From assembly GCF_001894825.1 (NCBI RefSeq), contig NZ_BCWY01000074.1, positions 1 through 45,740 on the forward strand: 45,740 nucleotides of DNA. Direction: 5' to 3'. Position 1 is the first letter of the stretch. Every line of letters starts with the position of its first letter. The notes beneath the pieces were generated by a model. It did no database searches. It saw only the letters and a program-made list of their open reading frames with translations, and was not told where the DNA came from. Positions 1-7,380 of this stretch are shown here, in pieces. Both the position numbers and the translations under genes were made by a program. Source of the stretch: Rhodococcus jostii NBRC 16295 (lineage in GTDB: Bacteria > Actinomycetota > Actinomycetes > Mycobacteriales > Mycobacteriaceae).

Positions 1-8
1 TACTGCGC

Positions 9-726
9 CTATTGTTGCTCGCCCCGGCTGGTGTGCGACGTCAGTTCTGCGGGTGTCCACGCGGTCCAGGTGGCTTCGCCGACGAGGTGTCCATCGGTGA
101 GCTGGGCGACGATGCGCGGGCCGGTGCTCGAGCTGTTGTCGTACACGGTCGCATAATCGCAACGTGGGAACGCCTGAGCGACGGGGCCCCACAGTCTTTG
201 GTATCGCTGGCGGATCTTGTCTTCGGGCACTTCGTGCCCGCCGGCTCGGACCCGGTAGCGTACACGTTGGGCCGCTAGCTCCTCGGGAATCACTACCACG
301 TGCATGACGACGGTGTACTCGTGTGTGCGTGCTTCGTCGATCGGCTCCAGCTTCGACGGGTGGGAGAACACCGTCTCGGCGATGAACGACTTCCCCAGGG
401 TGCAGGTGTGCTCGGGTTTTCGCGGCGATGTCTGCCGCCTCGTAGGCGTGTAGAGCCGGATTCGCGGGCCATTGTTGTGTGGCGATCTCGTCGGCGTTGA
501 ACACGGTGCCTTCTTCGGTTCCGAGTTCGCCGATCGGCAACCGGCCGGCGAGGGCGTCCTCTGCTCGGTGCCGGGCCGCGGTCTGCCGGCTCGAGACTGC
601 ACGTCCCACCCGGGCCCAGAGTTCGAGTTGCTGGCGTCCGGTGCGGTGCTGTCGTTGTCCCTCGGCGATGGCGCTGGCCACCAGGTCGGCTGTCAGGCGG
701 GTGACCTTGTCTCCGGTGTTGTGCAT
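9..726 (-). pseudogene. Decayed ParD-like antitoxin / zeta-toxin module, fused and frameshifted
   Basis: Reading the minus strand from an ATG at 726, preceded by a GGGAG ribosome site, gives an antitoxin-like N-terminus (MHNTGDKVTRLTADLV, then LELWARVGRAVSSRQT) of the ParD-like family. After the residues EEGTVFN the same frame runs directly into NADEIATQQWPANPALHAYE, which is zeta-toxin/UDP-GlcNAc-kinase-type ATPase sequence; the antitoxin C-terminus and the toxin N-terminus with its P-loop are missing. At about 400-406 the frame is lost. The toxin continues one frame over with GKSFIAETVFSHPSKLE, RVRYRVRAGGHEVPEDKI and YDNSSSTGPRIVAQ, ending at the stop at 9-11. Family assignment is by recalled sequence similarity. 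Without a P-loop no active kinase can be made. Both the deletion and the frameshift are read directly from the sequence. Confidence 0.8.
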
Positions 727-792
727 CGCTTCACTCCCGGGTGGGGTCGGCCGGGGTCTGCTCCCTCGTGGCAGGCGGGTCGAGGGGGTCAG

Positions 793-1248
793 TCACCGCG
801 GCGCGATACCCCATGGGTCGGCGACGGCGCCGAGGGCCATGTTGACGGCGGCGACGGCCTCGCGGACCGAGGCGGTGGCCTCGTGGAACGGGAATGCCGG
901 GTACCTGTAGCTGTTGCCGACCGAAGGGGCGACGACCTTGCCTGCGGTGCGCAGGCGGGAGGCGGCATTGCGATCGGCTGCTGGTCGGTGCAGGACGGCG
1001 GCGACCTGGCCGGCGGTGAGCATCGGACGGTCGAGGATGTGCCGGCGGGCGGCTTGCTCGATTTCGGCCTGTGCGATGGCGTCGTCGCGAGGTCGGCGCC
1101 GATCCGGGCGGCGTGGGTGCGGTCGGTCAGCGTCGGTGCCATCGCCAGCAGAGCGGTCACCTGATTGCGAACCAGGGTGCATCTCGGGGCGCCCGGTGAA
1201 CTCGGAGACAACAACGTCGATCAAGTCGGTGGTCGACAGATCCGACAA
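793..1248 (-). pseudogene. Frameshifted gene with excisionase/antitoxin-like helix-turn-helix region
   Basis: The C-terminal two thirds read well in one frame: QAEIEQAARRHILDRP, then LTAGQVAAVLHRPAADRN, SYRYPAFPFHE and a final ADPWGIAPR before the stop at 793-795. The 'LTxxQVAxxL ... YPAFPF' pattern resembles the DNA-binding region of excisionase-like or MbcA/ParS-type antitoxins, but the similarity is weak and no toxin partner is intact. Between about 1110 and 1200 the plausible protein (LVRNQVTALLAMAPTL, DRTHAARIGADLATT) lies in a different frame, so at least two frameshifts separate the segments. It sits beside the broken zeta-toxin module on the same strand, so both look like parts of one decaying accessory patch. 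The function is unknown. Confidence 0.45.
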
Positions 1249-1388
1249 ACCGTGCCGTCGTCCGGTGACGGTGTGCTCTGAGGGCGGTCGCCGACACGCA
1301 GGTAGCGGCCCTTCACGGTGTCTCGGCGAATGCGGTAGCCGGAGAGCTTCTGGTGTCGCGTGGGAGAGATCGTGCGGTGGGTCGACAT
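1221..1388 (-). CDS. Small ORF, probably the 5' end of the frameshifted gene downstream
   Basis: A 55-codon frame starts at an ATG (1386-1388) with a well-placed AAGGAG ribosome site (complement of 1394-1399). It begins MSTHRTISPTRHQKLSGY, is rich in Arg and Lys, and stops at 1221-1223. Its 3' end overlaps the start of the frameshifted gene at 793-1248, which has only a weak TTG start. The simplest reading is that this is the true translation start of that gene, cut off by a frameshift near 1250-1260. It could instead be an independent small basic protein. I do not recognise the sequence. Confidence 0.4.
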   Translation of the reverse strand: MSTHRTISPTRHQKLSGYRIRRDTVKGRYLRVGDRPQSTPSPDDGTVCRICRPPT

Positions 1389-1399
1389 GAGCACTCCTT

Positions 1400-2024
1400 G
1401 CTACGTTTGCACCGGATTCTCACATCGTTGCTTTCGTTGCGGTGAGTGCTCGGCTGCGAGGTCGAACGGTGTGAGGGACGTGGGGATCCGCTGAGGCGTT
1501 ATCGCTGGCGAGAGACGGCGGCGTTGGCGCCAAGGTTTCCGGGGAATGCGGGCGTGCGGGATGGGGACGCCGATGCCGCTTGGTAGGTCGGCGAGGCATT
1601 CGACCGGCGATAGGTTCGGGAGAAGGAGACGTCGACGCGCGGCGCGACGGCACGTCTCGTGGAATGGTCGCCAGCTCGAGGAATCCTCACCTCGTCGATC
1701 GTCTGGCCCACGCCCACGCCCACGCCGCCGTCGAGGCGACCACTGCGACACCCGCGACCACCGTTGCTGATCTCGCCGAGACGATCAGCACCAGCTCGCG
1801 CGCGAACCGGAACCTGCCGCGAGCGTGACCACGGCAGCATGAAGTCCAGCGGTAAGGGCGGAGAGCAAGTCGCATTTCGTGCGGCGACGACCGGGCCGCT
1901 GCGTTCCGGTGCACGTAGGTGTCCTCCTCTGGGGCATCTGGACAGCCTTCTCCAGGGTGAGCGACAGCCGCCTCGAGTTCACCCGACGCGAACGTTGCCA
2001 TCTGTCAGCGAGTCCGCTTGGTAA
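1400..2024. other. About 0.6 kb with no convincing gene
   Basis: No frame has both a credible start and protein-like composition. The only suggestive element is on the minus strand at about 1690-1800, where one frame encodes a hydrophobic stretch (LVLIVSARSATVVAGVAVV followed by Ala/Trp repeats) that could be one membrane helix. Continuations on either side need frame changes (for example TIDEVRIPRAGDHST in another frame). It looks like the remains of a small membrane-anchored protein, or chance. Confidence 0.35.
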
Positions 2025-3533
2025 TCAAGTGCCGCAGAAGGTTTGGAAGGTCTTATTGAATGACGCCGGGGCGGGTGTGATGTAGTCGGCCCACTCGTCG
2101 CGGGGCGCGAACGGATGCGTGACGACCTCGAGTAGCTTCTCGAACGGAGCGAGCTCCCCGTCCGTCGCGGCGCGCAAAGCAGCATCGAGCTGATGGTTGC
2201 GCGGGATGTACAGCGGGTTGACGCAGTCCATCACGTCCGCGGTCTCCGCTGCCCCACGCCCCTGTTTCGTCAGAACCCCGCGCCACCGTTCCAACCATGG
2301 ACCGATGCGCTCGCGCGGTACGAGGCCGTCGAGAGGCATCGAATTTCCACGTAGTTCGTCCGCGAGAGCGCGGAAGGTGCCTGTCCAGTCGGCACCGTGT
2401 TCCTCCATCAGCGTCAGCAGGTCGTCGACCAGCGCTCGATCGAGGGGCTCGCCGGCCACACCGAGCTTTGCCGCCATACCGGCCGCGTAGTGACCGGCGT
2501 AACGCTCATCGAAGGTGTCGAGGACTGCCGACACCGCGGTGATCGCGTCATCCGGCGTGGAATCGATCAGCGTCAGTAGCGTTTCCGCGAAGCGCGCCAG
2601 ATTCCACTTCAGGACAGCGGGCTGGTTGCCGAACGCGTAGCGGCCGCTGTGGTCGATCGAACTGAACACTGCGGCGGGGTCGAACGCGTCGAGGAAGGCG
2701 CACGGACCGTAGTCGATAGTCTGACCCGAAATGGTCGTGTTGTCGGTGTTCATCACTCCGTGCACGAAACCGATGCGCATCCAGTGCGCCACCAGTGACG
2801 CCTGCGCCTCGACCACGGCCTCGAAGAACGTCAGGTAGCGATTGCTGTCACCCGTCGTCGGCAGTTCGGTCAGCTTCGGGTAGTGGCGTGCGATCGCGTA
2901 GTCGGCGAGCGGCTGCAGCACCTCGCCCTGCCGCACCGCGTATTCGAAGGTGCCCACGCGCAGGTGACTGGCTGCGACCCGTGCGAGCACGGCACCGGGT
3001 TCGGTGCCGTAGCGGCGAACGGACTGGCCCGTCGCGACCACCGACAGCGCGCGCGTCGTGGGGATGCCGAGGGCATACATGGCCTCGCTGACCAGGTATT
3101 CGCGCAGCATCGGTCCGACCACCGCGAACCCGTCGCCGCCGCGAGAGAACGGCGTCCGCCCCGAGCCCTTGAGGTGCAGGTCCACTCGCTGACCATCACT
3201 GTTCACCAGTTCGCCCAGCAGCAACGCCCGACCATCCCCGAGTAGCGGTGCGTACCCACCGAACTGATGGCCCGCGTATGCCATCGCCACCGGCGTGGCC
3301 CCCGCCGGCGCCGTCGACCCGGACAGGACGCCGACCCCGTCCTCGCGTCGCAGCGCGTCTACGTTCAACCGCAGCGACGCCGCGAGCTGCTCGTTCAGCA
3401 CGAGCAACGTGGGGTTCGGCGCATGGGCGCCCTGCCACGGCACCGTCAGGGCGCCCAGCTCGTCGGCGAAGGTGCTTTCGAGGCCGGACACTGCTGTGTT
3501 CGTGCCCACGGTGGAATCCGGGATTGCAGCCAT
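2025..3533 (-). CDS. selO: SelO/YdiU protein adenylyltransferase (pseudokinase fold)
   Basis: The 502-residue product matches the SelO (UPF0061/YdiU) family, whose members have an inverted protein-kinase fold and transfer AMP from ATP to Ser, Thr or Tyr of target proteins, with a role in redox stress. Family hallmarks are visible: AGHQFGGYAPLLGDGRA, LHLKGSGRTPFSRGGDG, GIPTTRALSVVATGQ, GFVHGVMNTDNTT and IDYGPCAFLD. The C-terminus is NKTFQTFCGT, a Cys form with no selenocysteine. The length is close to the 478 residues of E. coli SelO. I chose the ATG at 3531-3533 (MAAIPDSTV); a longer upstream frame lacks family similarity. It is the only clearly intact gene in the first 4.1 kb. Confidence 0.93.
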   Translation of the reverse strand: MAAIPDSTVGTNTAVSGLESTFADELGALTVPWQGAHAPNPTLLVLNEQLAASLRLNVDALRREDGVGVLSGSTAPAGATPVAMAYAGHQFGGYAPLLGDGRALLLGELVNSDGQRVDLHLKGSGRTPFSRGGDGFAVVGPMLREYLVSEAMYALGIPTTRALSVVATGQSVRRYGTEPGAVLARVAASHLRVGTFEYAVRQGEVLQPLADYAIARHYPKLTELPTTGDSNRYLTFFEAVVEAQASLVAHWMRIGFVHGVMNTDNTTISGQTIDYGPCAFLDAFDPAAVFSSIDHSGRYAFGNQPAVLKWNLARFAETLLTLIDSTPDDAITAVSAVLDTFDERYAGHYAAGMAAKLGVAGEPLDRALVDDLLTLMEEHGADWTGTFRALADELRGNSMPLDGLVPRERIGPWLERWRGVLTKQGRGAAETADVMDCVNPLYIPRNHQLDAALRAATDGELAPFEKLLEVVTHPFAPRDEWADYITPAPASFNKTFQTFCGT

Positions 3534-3703
3534 AATGCGAGGGTAACCACCCCGTGACTGGGTTTGTGCCACGCAGGGCGTTCGGGCTATGCCCCAGACA
3601 GGGTAGGGCCGCACCGGCATCAAACGTATGCGTTGTCGCGGACGGAGCATTGACGGCCGCCGTAGCGGGTGAAGCTGGCCGGAGCGCGGCCACTCGGAAC
3701 GAG

Positions 3704-3826
3704 CTGATGCCGGATCTGCTGGGGTTCGCGAACCGCACCGACCTGCCGATCCTCGCGCAGGCCGCGATCGCGCACGCCCAGTTCGAGTCGATCGACCCGT
3801 TCACCGACGGTAACGGACGCATCGGA
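3704..3826 (+). pseudogene. Fic-domain fragment, N-terminal and catalytic-motif piece
   Basis: About 41 codons read NELMPDLLGFANRTDLP, then AQAAIAHAQFESIDPFTDGN and GRIG. This contains the Fic motif HxFx(D/E)GNGR in the form DPFTDGNGR, with Asp replacing the catalytic His. Fic proteins transfer AMP or related groups onto target hydroxyls. The homology stops abruptly at 3826, where the continuation (RAL... in intact Fic proteins) is absent. No start, upstream domain or downstream helices belong to this frame. The rest of the Fic C-terminal region is found inverted immediately downstream. Confidence 0.75.
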
Positions 3827-3827
3827 G

Positions 3828-3983
3828 TACGTGGGCAGAGTCCTGCACCGCCTCGCTGGAGACGATCACGGAGCGGGCGACGTACTCGACGAATCCGTAC
3901 GTATCCCCCGGTTGGTAGCGGGTCAGGTGGTCGAAGTAGCGGCGGGTGTCGGCGAGCATCACCGACGCCAACGGGACGGTAAC
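3828..3983 (-). pseudogene. Fic-domain fragment, C-terminal piece, inverted relative to the catalytic piece
   Basis: Read on the minus strand, this encodes VTVPLASVMLADTRRYFDHL, then TRYQPGDTYGFVEYVARS and SSEAVQDSAH. This is what normally follows the catalytic motif in actinobacterial Fic proteins (a 'VPxASxxxADxxRYFxxL ... YR.GD' segment, from memory of the family). It points towards the + strand catalytic piece and abuts it to within 1-2 bases at 3826/3828. This implies an inversion plus loss of about 15 codons. No protein could be produced. Confidence 0.65.
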
Positions 3984-4132
3984 CCGAGCACAGACTTGCC
4001 AGGCGGTCATCAAGAAACGAGTGCTCGTCGAAATCGCCCGCGTCTAACCGTGGTTGGCTGATGAAGCCCGCCGCCGGTGCCGAGAACTCGACCAACCGCA
4101 TCGGCACTGAGTGGGCCCGGCGCGGCACTGGC

Positions 4133-4138
4133 TAGAAT
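4133..4138 (+). promoter_or_regulatory. -10 element TAGAAT, leaderless-type promoter of the SRPBCC gene
   Basis: TAGAAT fits the actinobacterial SigA -10 pattern TANNNT and lies 6 bases before the ATG at 4145, so transcription would start at or next to the start codon. No Shine-Dalgarno sequence precedes the ATG, which fits leaderless translation. No clear -35 is visible. Confidence 0.55.
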
Positions 4139-4144
4139 CGGGCG

Positions 4145-4612
4145 ATGGACAGGATCGACCGCGCCAGCCGGGTGATCGCGGCACCACCGGCGACTGTCTA
4201 CGGCGCCCTCCTCGACCGAGAGTCCCTCGAGGCCTGGTTGCCGCCGGACGGCATGCGCGGGCGGGTCGAGCGGTGGGATCCCCGGCCTGGTGGCGGGTTC
4301 CGGATGGTCCTCACCTACCTCGACCCTGTCGACAGTCCCGGCAAGACTTCGGATGCGACGGATGTCGTCGATGTCGGATTCGCCGAGCTGGTGCCACCGG
4401 AGCGCGTGGTGCAGCGGGCGGTGTTCGAGGCCGACGACCCGTCGTACGCGGGCACTATGACGATGACCTGGCACCTTGCTGCCGCCGGTGACGGGACCGA
4501 GGTGACCGTCACCGCCACGGACGTGCCACCCGGCATCGACCAAGCGGTTCACGAGGCTGGGATCGCCTCCTCGCTGGCCAACCTGGCGTCGTACGTCGAA
4601 GGGGCGGGCTGA
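4145..4612 (+). CDS. SRPBCC (START/Bet v1-like, AHSA1-type) family protein
   Basis: The 155-residue protein begins MDRIDRASRVIAAPPATVYG, the usual opening of a one-domain SRPBCC protein (first strand, then 'ApPatVY'). It continues with LEAWLPPDGMRGRVE and a later beta-rich region (TMTMTWHLAA, GTEVTVTATDVPPG), ending in the long C-terminal helix around EAGIASSLANLASYV. Such folds bind hydrophobic ligands or act as chaperone-like partners; the ligand cannot be inferred. The gene stands alone, after the decayed Fic region and before a convergent ridA-like gene. A leaderless-type -10 element at 4133-4138 supports the chosen ATG. Confidence 0.85.
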   Translation: MDRIDRASRVIAAPPATVYGALLDRESLEAWLPPDGMRGRVERWDPRPGGGFRMVLTYLDPVDSPGKTSDATDVVDVGFAELVPPERVVQRAVFEADDPSYAGTMTMTWHLAAAGDGTEVTVTATDVPPGIDQAVHEAGIASSLANLASYVEGAG

Positions 4613-4634
4613 CTCGGGTCGGCGGTGACCCGGG
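4613..4634 (+). terminator. Possible terminator hairpin after the SRPBCC gene
   Basis: CGGGTC at 4615-4620 pairs with GACCCG at 4627-4632 across a 6-base loop, extendable by two more pairs including a G-U. There is no T-tract. The remaining bases up to 4823 show nothing else clear. Confidence 0.3.
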
Positions 4635-4823
4635 CCCGGGCACTTCGTCGAGGAAGCGGTCGAACACCCTACCCGTCATCGGGAGCATCCCACCAGATGC
4701 GCGCGGATCAACTAGTGGTGGGGGACTGGTGGAGACATTCGAGATGCGTACCGTTGGATGGCATCAGGTGTGCGGGGAGGCGGACAGGGTGCTCGTGGAT
4801 GAGGTGCCGCCTCCCCGAGTCGG

Positions 4824-5213
4824 TCAGTCGCCGATAACGGCGTCGGCCTCGATCTCGATGAGCAGGCCGGGGGCGATCAACGCGCTGACCTCGAGGATCG
4901 TGGTGGCGGGACGGATTTCGCCGAAGACCTCGCCGTGCGCGATGCCGGCTTCTTCCCACCGGCTCATGTCGGTGAGGTACATGCGGGTGCGGATCACATC
5001 AGCGGTGCTCGCGCCGGCCTCGATGAGTGCCGCTTCGATTCGGCGCAGTGCCTCTCGGGTCTGTTCACCGAGGTCGTCTCCACCGACGGGTCCGTCGGGA
5101 CCCGACGCAGTGGTGCCCGACACGGACACGAGTTGTCCGATCCGCACGGCGCGGGAATAGCCGATCTTGGCTTCCCACTCGGAACCGGACGAGACGTTGT
5201 TTCTGTTCGACAT
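4824..5213 (-). CDS. RidA family (YjgF/YER057c/UK114) protein
   Basis: The 129-residue protein has the RidA layout: an N-terminal strand (AKIGYSRAVRIGQLVSVSGT), a central helix (LGEQTREALRRIEAALIEAG), the segment ADVIRTRMYLTDMSRWEEA and the C-terminal signature region (RPATTILEVSALIAPGLLIE). RidA proteins form trimers; many hydrolyse reactive enamines or imines released by PLP enzymes. Here Thr replaces the catalytic Arg of canonical RidA (usually in 'RxxVEV'; TTILEV here), so it may be an Rid2-7-type paralogue with a different substrate. Two starts are possible: ATG at 5213 (MSNRNN) or ATG at 5222, three codons upstream. It is divergent from the radical SAM gene at 5331. Confidence 0.88.
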   Translation of the reverse strand: MSNRNNVSSGSEWEAKIGYSRAVRIGQLVSVSGTTASGPDGPVGGDDLGEQTREALRRIEAALIEAGASTADVIRTRMYLTDMSRWEEAGIAHGEVFGEIRPATTILEVSALIAPGLLIEIEADAVIGD

Positions 5214-5308
5214 GAGGGTCATTGTCGCAAGCCCCGATCCGGCGCTCATTAGCGCGGTCGTGCTCGACTCTCGCGAGCCCGAATGGGGCGAAGCCTTGAC
5301 ACGGGTTA

Positions 5309-5320
5309 GAACAAATGTTC
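5309..5320. promoter_or_regulatory. LexA (SOS) box, GAAC-AAAT-GTTC
   Basis: The 12-base perfect inverted repeat GAACAAATGTTC matches the core of the actinobacterial LexA operator, whose consensus is TCGAAC-N4-GTTCGA; flanking bases here are TTA and GCA. It lies 10 bases before the ATG of the radical SAM gene. A TTGACA hexamer sits at 5296-5301, so LexA bound here would cover the promoter. The M. tuberculosis orthologue Rv2578c is, as I recall, a member of the LexA regulon, which supports function. Confidence 0.8.
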
Positions 5321-5330
5321 GCATGTAGTC

Positions 5331-6374
5331 ATGAGGTGGGATGGGCAAGCGGTCGATGCCGACGACGGCGCGTTGCCGGGGCTGGAACGTGCCGGCCTCG
5401 TGCGCAGCGTGCAGACGCCCGAGTTCGATGGCATCACCTTCCACGAGGTGCTCTGCAAGAGCGCGCTGAACAAGATGCCCGAGGAGTCGCAGCTGCCTTT
5501 CCAGTTCACCGTCAATGCTTTTCGTGGATGCTCGCATTCGTGTCGCTACTGTTTCGCGCGACCCACGCACGAATACCTCGACCTCGATGCGGGCCGGGAT
5601 TTCGACAGTCAGATCGTCGTGAAGACGAATGTGGCGGCGGTGCTGCGCAAGGAGTTGGGGCGGAAGTCGTGGAAGCGCGAGCACGTGGCGCTCGGAACCA
5701 ACACCGATCCGTATCAACGGGCAGAGGGCCGGTACCGTCTCATGCCCGGAATCATCCGCGCGCTGGCCGAGTCCGCGACACCGTTCTCGATCCTGACCAA
5801 GGGCACGCTGCTGCGACGCGACCTACCCCTGTTGACGCTCGCCGCCCAGCAGGTGCCGGTGAGCATCGGAGTGTCGCTGGCGATCCACGATCCCGACCTG
5901 CAGAAGTCGATCGAGCCGGGCACACCCACGCCGAAGGCGCGCCTCGATCTGATCCGGGCGATCACCGACGCGGGTCTGCCCTGCAATGTGATGGTGGCCC
6001 CGGTCATTCCCTTCCTGACCGATTCGGTGCGGCATCTCGACGGCCTGCTCGAGTCGATCGCCGACGCCGGCGCCTCGGGGGTGACCGTCTTCCCCATGCA
6101 CCTGCGCGGCAGCACCAAGGGCTGGTTCATGAATTGGCTGGCCGCCGAGCATCCCGCGCTCGTCCGGCAGTACCGGCAGTTGTACGGGCGGGCGGCCTAC
6201 GTTCCGCCCGAATACAAGTCGTGGCTGAAGAAGCGTGTCGATCCCCTCGTCGACCAGTACGGCCTCGGCGGCGGGGCGAAGCATCGCGAAGCAGGTCAGG
6301 CCGAGGCTGCCGAGTCCGATCGTCGTGAACTCGTCGGCGCCGGTCGTCCCGGACCGGCCCTCACCCTGTTCTGA
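5331..6374 (+). CDS. Rv2578c-like radical SAM protein (spore photoproduct lyase-like family), SOS-controlled
   Basis: The 347-residue protein carries a radical SAM CxxxCxxC cluster motif in CSHSCRYCFA (Cys67, Cys71, Cys74). It closely resembles M. tuberculosis Rv2578c from memory: FDGITFHEVLCKSALN, ALGTNTDPYQRAEGRY, SILTKGTLLRRDLPL, VMVAPVIPFLTDS and FPMHLRGSTKGWFM. Radical SAM proteins use a 4Fe-4S cluster and S-adenosylmethionine to start radical chemistry. The relation to spore photoproduct lyase-like proteins and the LexA box upstream suggest DNA damage repair, but the substrate is unproven. No Shine-Dalgarno sequence precedes the ATG at 5331. The 3' end overlaps the convergent gene at 6361 by 14 bases. 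Confidence 0.9.
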   Translation: MRWDGQAVDADDGALPGLERAGLVRSVQTPEFDGITFHEVLCKSALNKMPEESQLPFQFTVNAFRGCSHSCRYCFARPTHEYLDLDAGRDFDSQIVVKTNVAAVLRKELGRKSWKREHVALGTNTDPYQRAEGRYRLMPGIIRALAESATPFSILTKGTLLRRDLPLLTLAAQQVPVSIGVSLAIHDPDLQKSIEPGTPTPKARLDLIRAITDAGLPCNVMVAPVIPFLTDSVRHLDGLLESIADAGASGVTVFPMHLRGSTKGWFMNWLAAEHPALVRQYRQLYGRAAYVPPEYKSWLKKRVDPLVDQYGLGGGAKHREAGQAEAAESDRRELVGAGRPGPALTLF

Positions 6375-6834
6375 GGTGAACGGTCCGTCTGGGCTCGTAC
6401 CACTCTGCGCCGGCCGGTTCTCCCGCCATGTTCCAACTCCACGAGACGGTCGGGGTGATGCGCACGTAGATCCCGGGTCCGACCATTCCGTCCCGTTCCA
6501 CCGGTTGCTCGGCCGTACCGTCGACGCGGATGGACCGCGCGATGAACGGTTCGAACGAGACCAGGTCGTCGACGACCAGCGACACCTTGTCGTTCCCGGC
6601 CCGGATGTTCCGGAACTTGCGGGTACCGGCGACGGACGGGCCGGTGCCGCCCACCCAGAAGTGCGTTCCGTCGAACTCGAACGCCAGCGGAACCACATCC
6701 GGTTGCCCGTCTGAGTCGACCGTGGCGACGCGCGCGAGCGGCTGCGACCGCAGGTAGGCGATCTCTTCATCGGTGAACGACACGAAAATCTCCTGTTCGA
6801 TGGCGGGCGACGTCTCTGTGTCGACACTAGCCAT
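6361..6834 (-). CDS. PPOX-class flavin-fold protein, probably F420-dependent
   Basis: The 157-residue protein belongs to the split beta-barrel (pyridoxamine-oxidase-like) flavin/deazaflavin group common in mycobacteria and rhodococci. Visible landmarks are FTDEEIAYLRSQPLARVATV, SDGQPDVVPLAFEFDG, RKFRNIRAGNDKVSLVVDDL and the C-terminal EWYEPRRTVHLRTG. Such enzymes use F420, FMN or heme-degradation intermediates; the exact cofactor cannot be read from sequence, but the F420-dependent subgroup looks closest. The ATG at 6832-6834 was chosen because longer frames add low-complexity residues that overlap the divergent secreted-protein gene. Its 3' end overlaps the 3' end of the radical SAM gene, so transcripts converge. 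Confidence 0.85.
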   Translation of the reverse strand: MASVDTETSPAIEQEIFVSFTDEEIAYLRSQPLARVATVDSDGQPDVVPLAFEFDGTHFWVGGTGPSVAGTRKFRNIRAGNDKVSLVVDDLVSFEPFIARSIRVDGTAEQPVERDGMVGPGIYVRITPTVSWSWNMAGEPAGAEWYEPRRTVHLRTG

Positions 6835-6907
6835 GCGGACGAGTAACACTGCCCGCATTCCCGGAGACAAACGGGGAGGGATTCGACGCACACGAGCGAG
6901 GAGCACC

Positions 6908-7375
6908 ATGCCTGTGAGAAGTCTGGTTGTCCGTTCGGCGGTCGTGGGTTCGATTGCCGCTGCGGCACTCATCGGGGCACCGGCCGCTGCCGCCGCAGAT
7001 GCGGCGGCGCTGACACCCACCTTCACGATCGGGCACGGCCTGTACCCCGGCGATGTCAGCATCTGTGGAGGCCGGATCGACGCACAGGCGTCGTCCGACT
7101 ACCCGGAGCCATACGGCCCGAACTACGTGCTGTTGACAACGCATTTCGCGGGCACCTCCCGGGTCTGCATGGTCGACGGAACGCTGCACTGGCGCAATCT
7201 CGACACCGGCGCCTCCGGAACGACGCAATGGGCGCTGAGCGGATGGGACGGGCCGGGCGCGCCGACAGCCGTGTACTTCGATCCGGGGGCGGGGCGGGTC
7301 AGCGTCGAGATCACCGCGAGCACCCCGCACATTCCGGGTGGGGGGCGAGTTCACGGCGTCCTGAACCGGGGGTGA
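6908..7375 (+). CDS. Small secreted protein of unknown function
   Basis: The 155-residue product starts at an ATG with a GAGGAG ribosome site a few bases upstream. It has a Sec-type signal peptide: MPVRSLVVRSAVVGS, then a hydrophobic run and likely cleavage after Ala-rich AAAAADA, around residues 31-36. The mature part is about 120 residues with two or more Cys (VSICGGR, SRVCMVDG) that could form a disulfide, and ends RVSVEITASTPHIPGGGRVH. There is no lipobox and no domain I recognise. It stops 5 bases before the 3' end of the convergent gene at 7381. Its role outside the cell is unknown. Confidence 0.8.
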   Translation: MPVRSLVVRSAVVGSIAAAALIGAPAAAAADAAALTPTFTIGHGLYPGDVSICGGRIDAQASSDYPEPYGPNYVLLTTHFAGTSRVCMVDGTLHWRNLDTGASGTTQWALSGWDGPGAPTAVYFDPGAGRVSVEITASTPHIPGGGRVHGVLNRG

Positions 7376-7380
7376 CGGGT

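Noticed and set aside
1659..2024. Plus-strand frame of 121 codons in the empty region
   Set aside because: Pro/Arg/Ser-rich with no ribosome site and no similarity; typical of chance frames in GC-rich DNA.
1..4130. Transposon or prophage boundary
   Set aside because: No transposase, integrase, terminal inverted repeats or tRNA end were seen; the patch is decayed but has no mobile-element signature.
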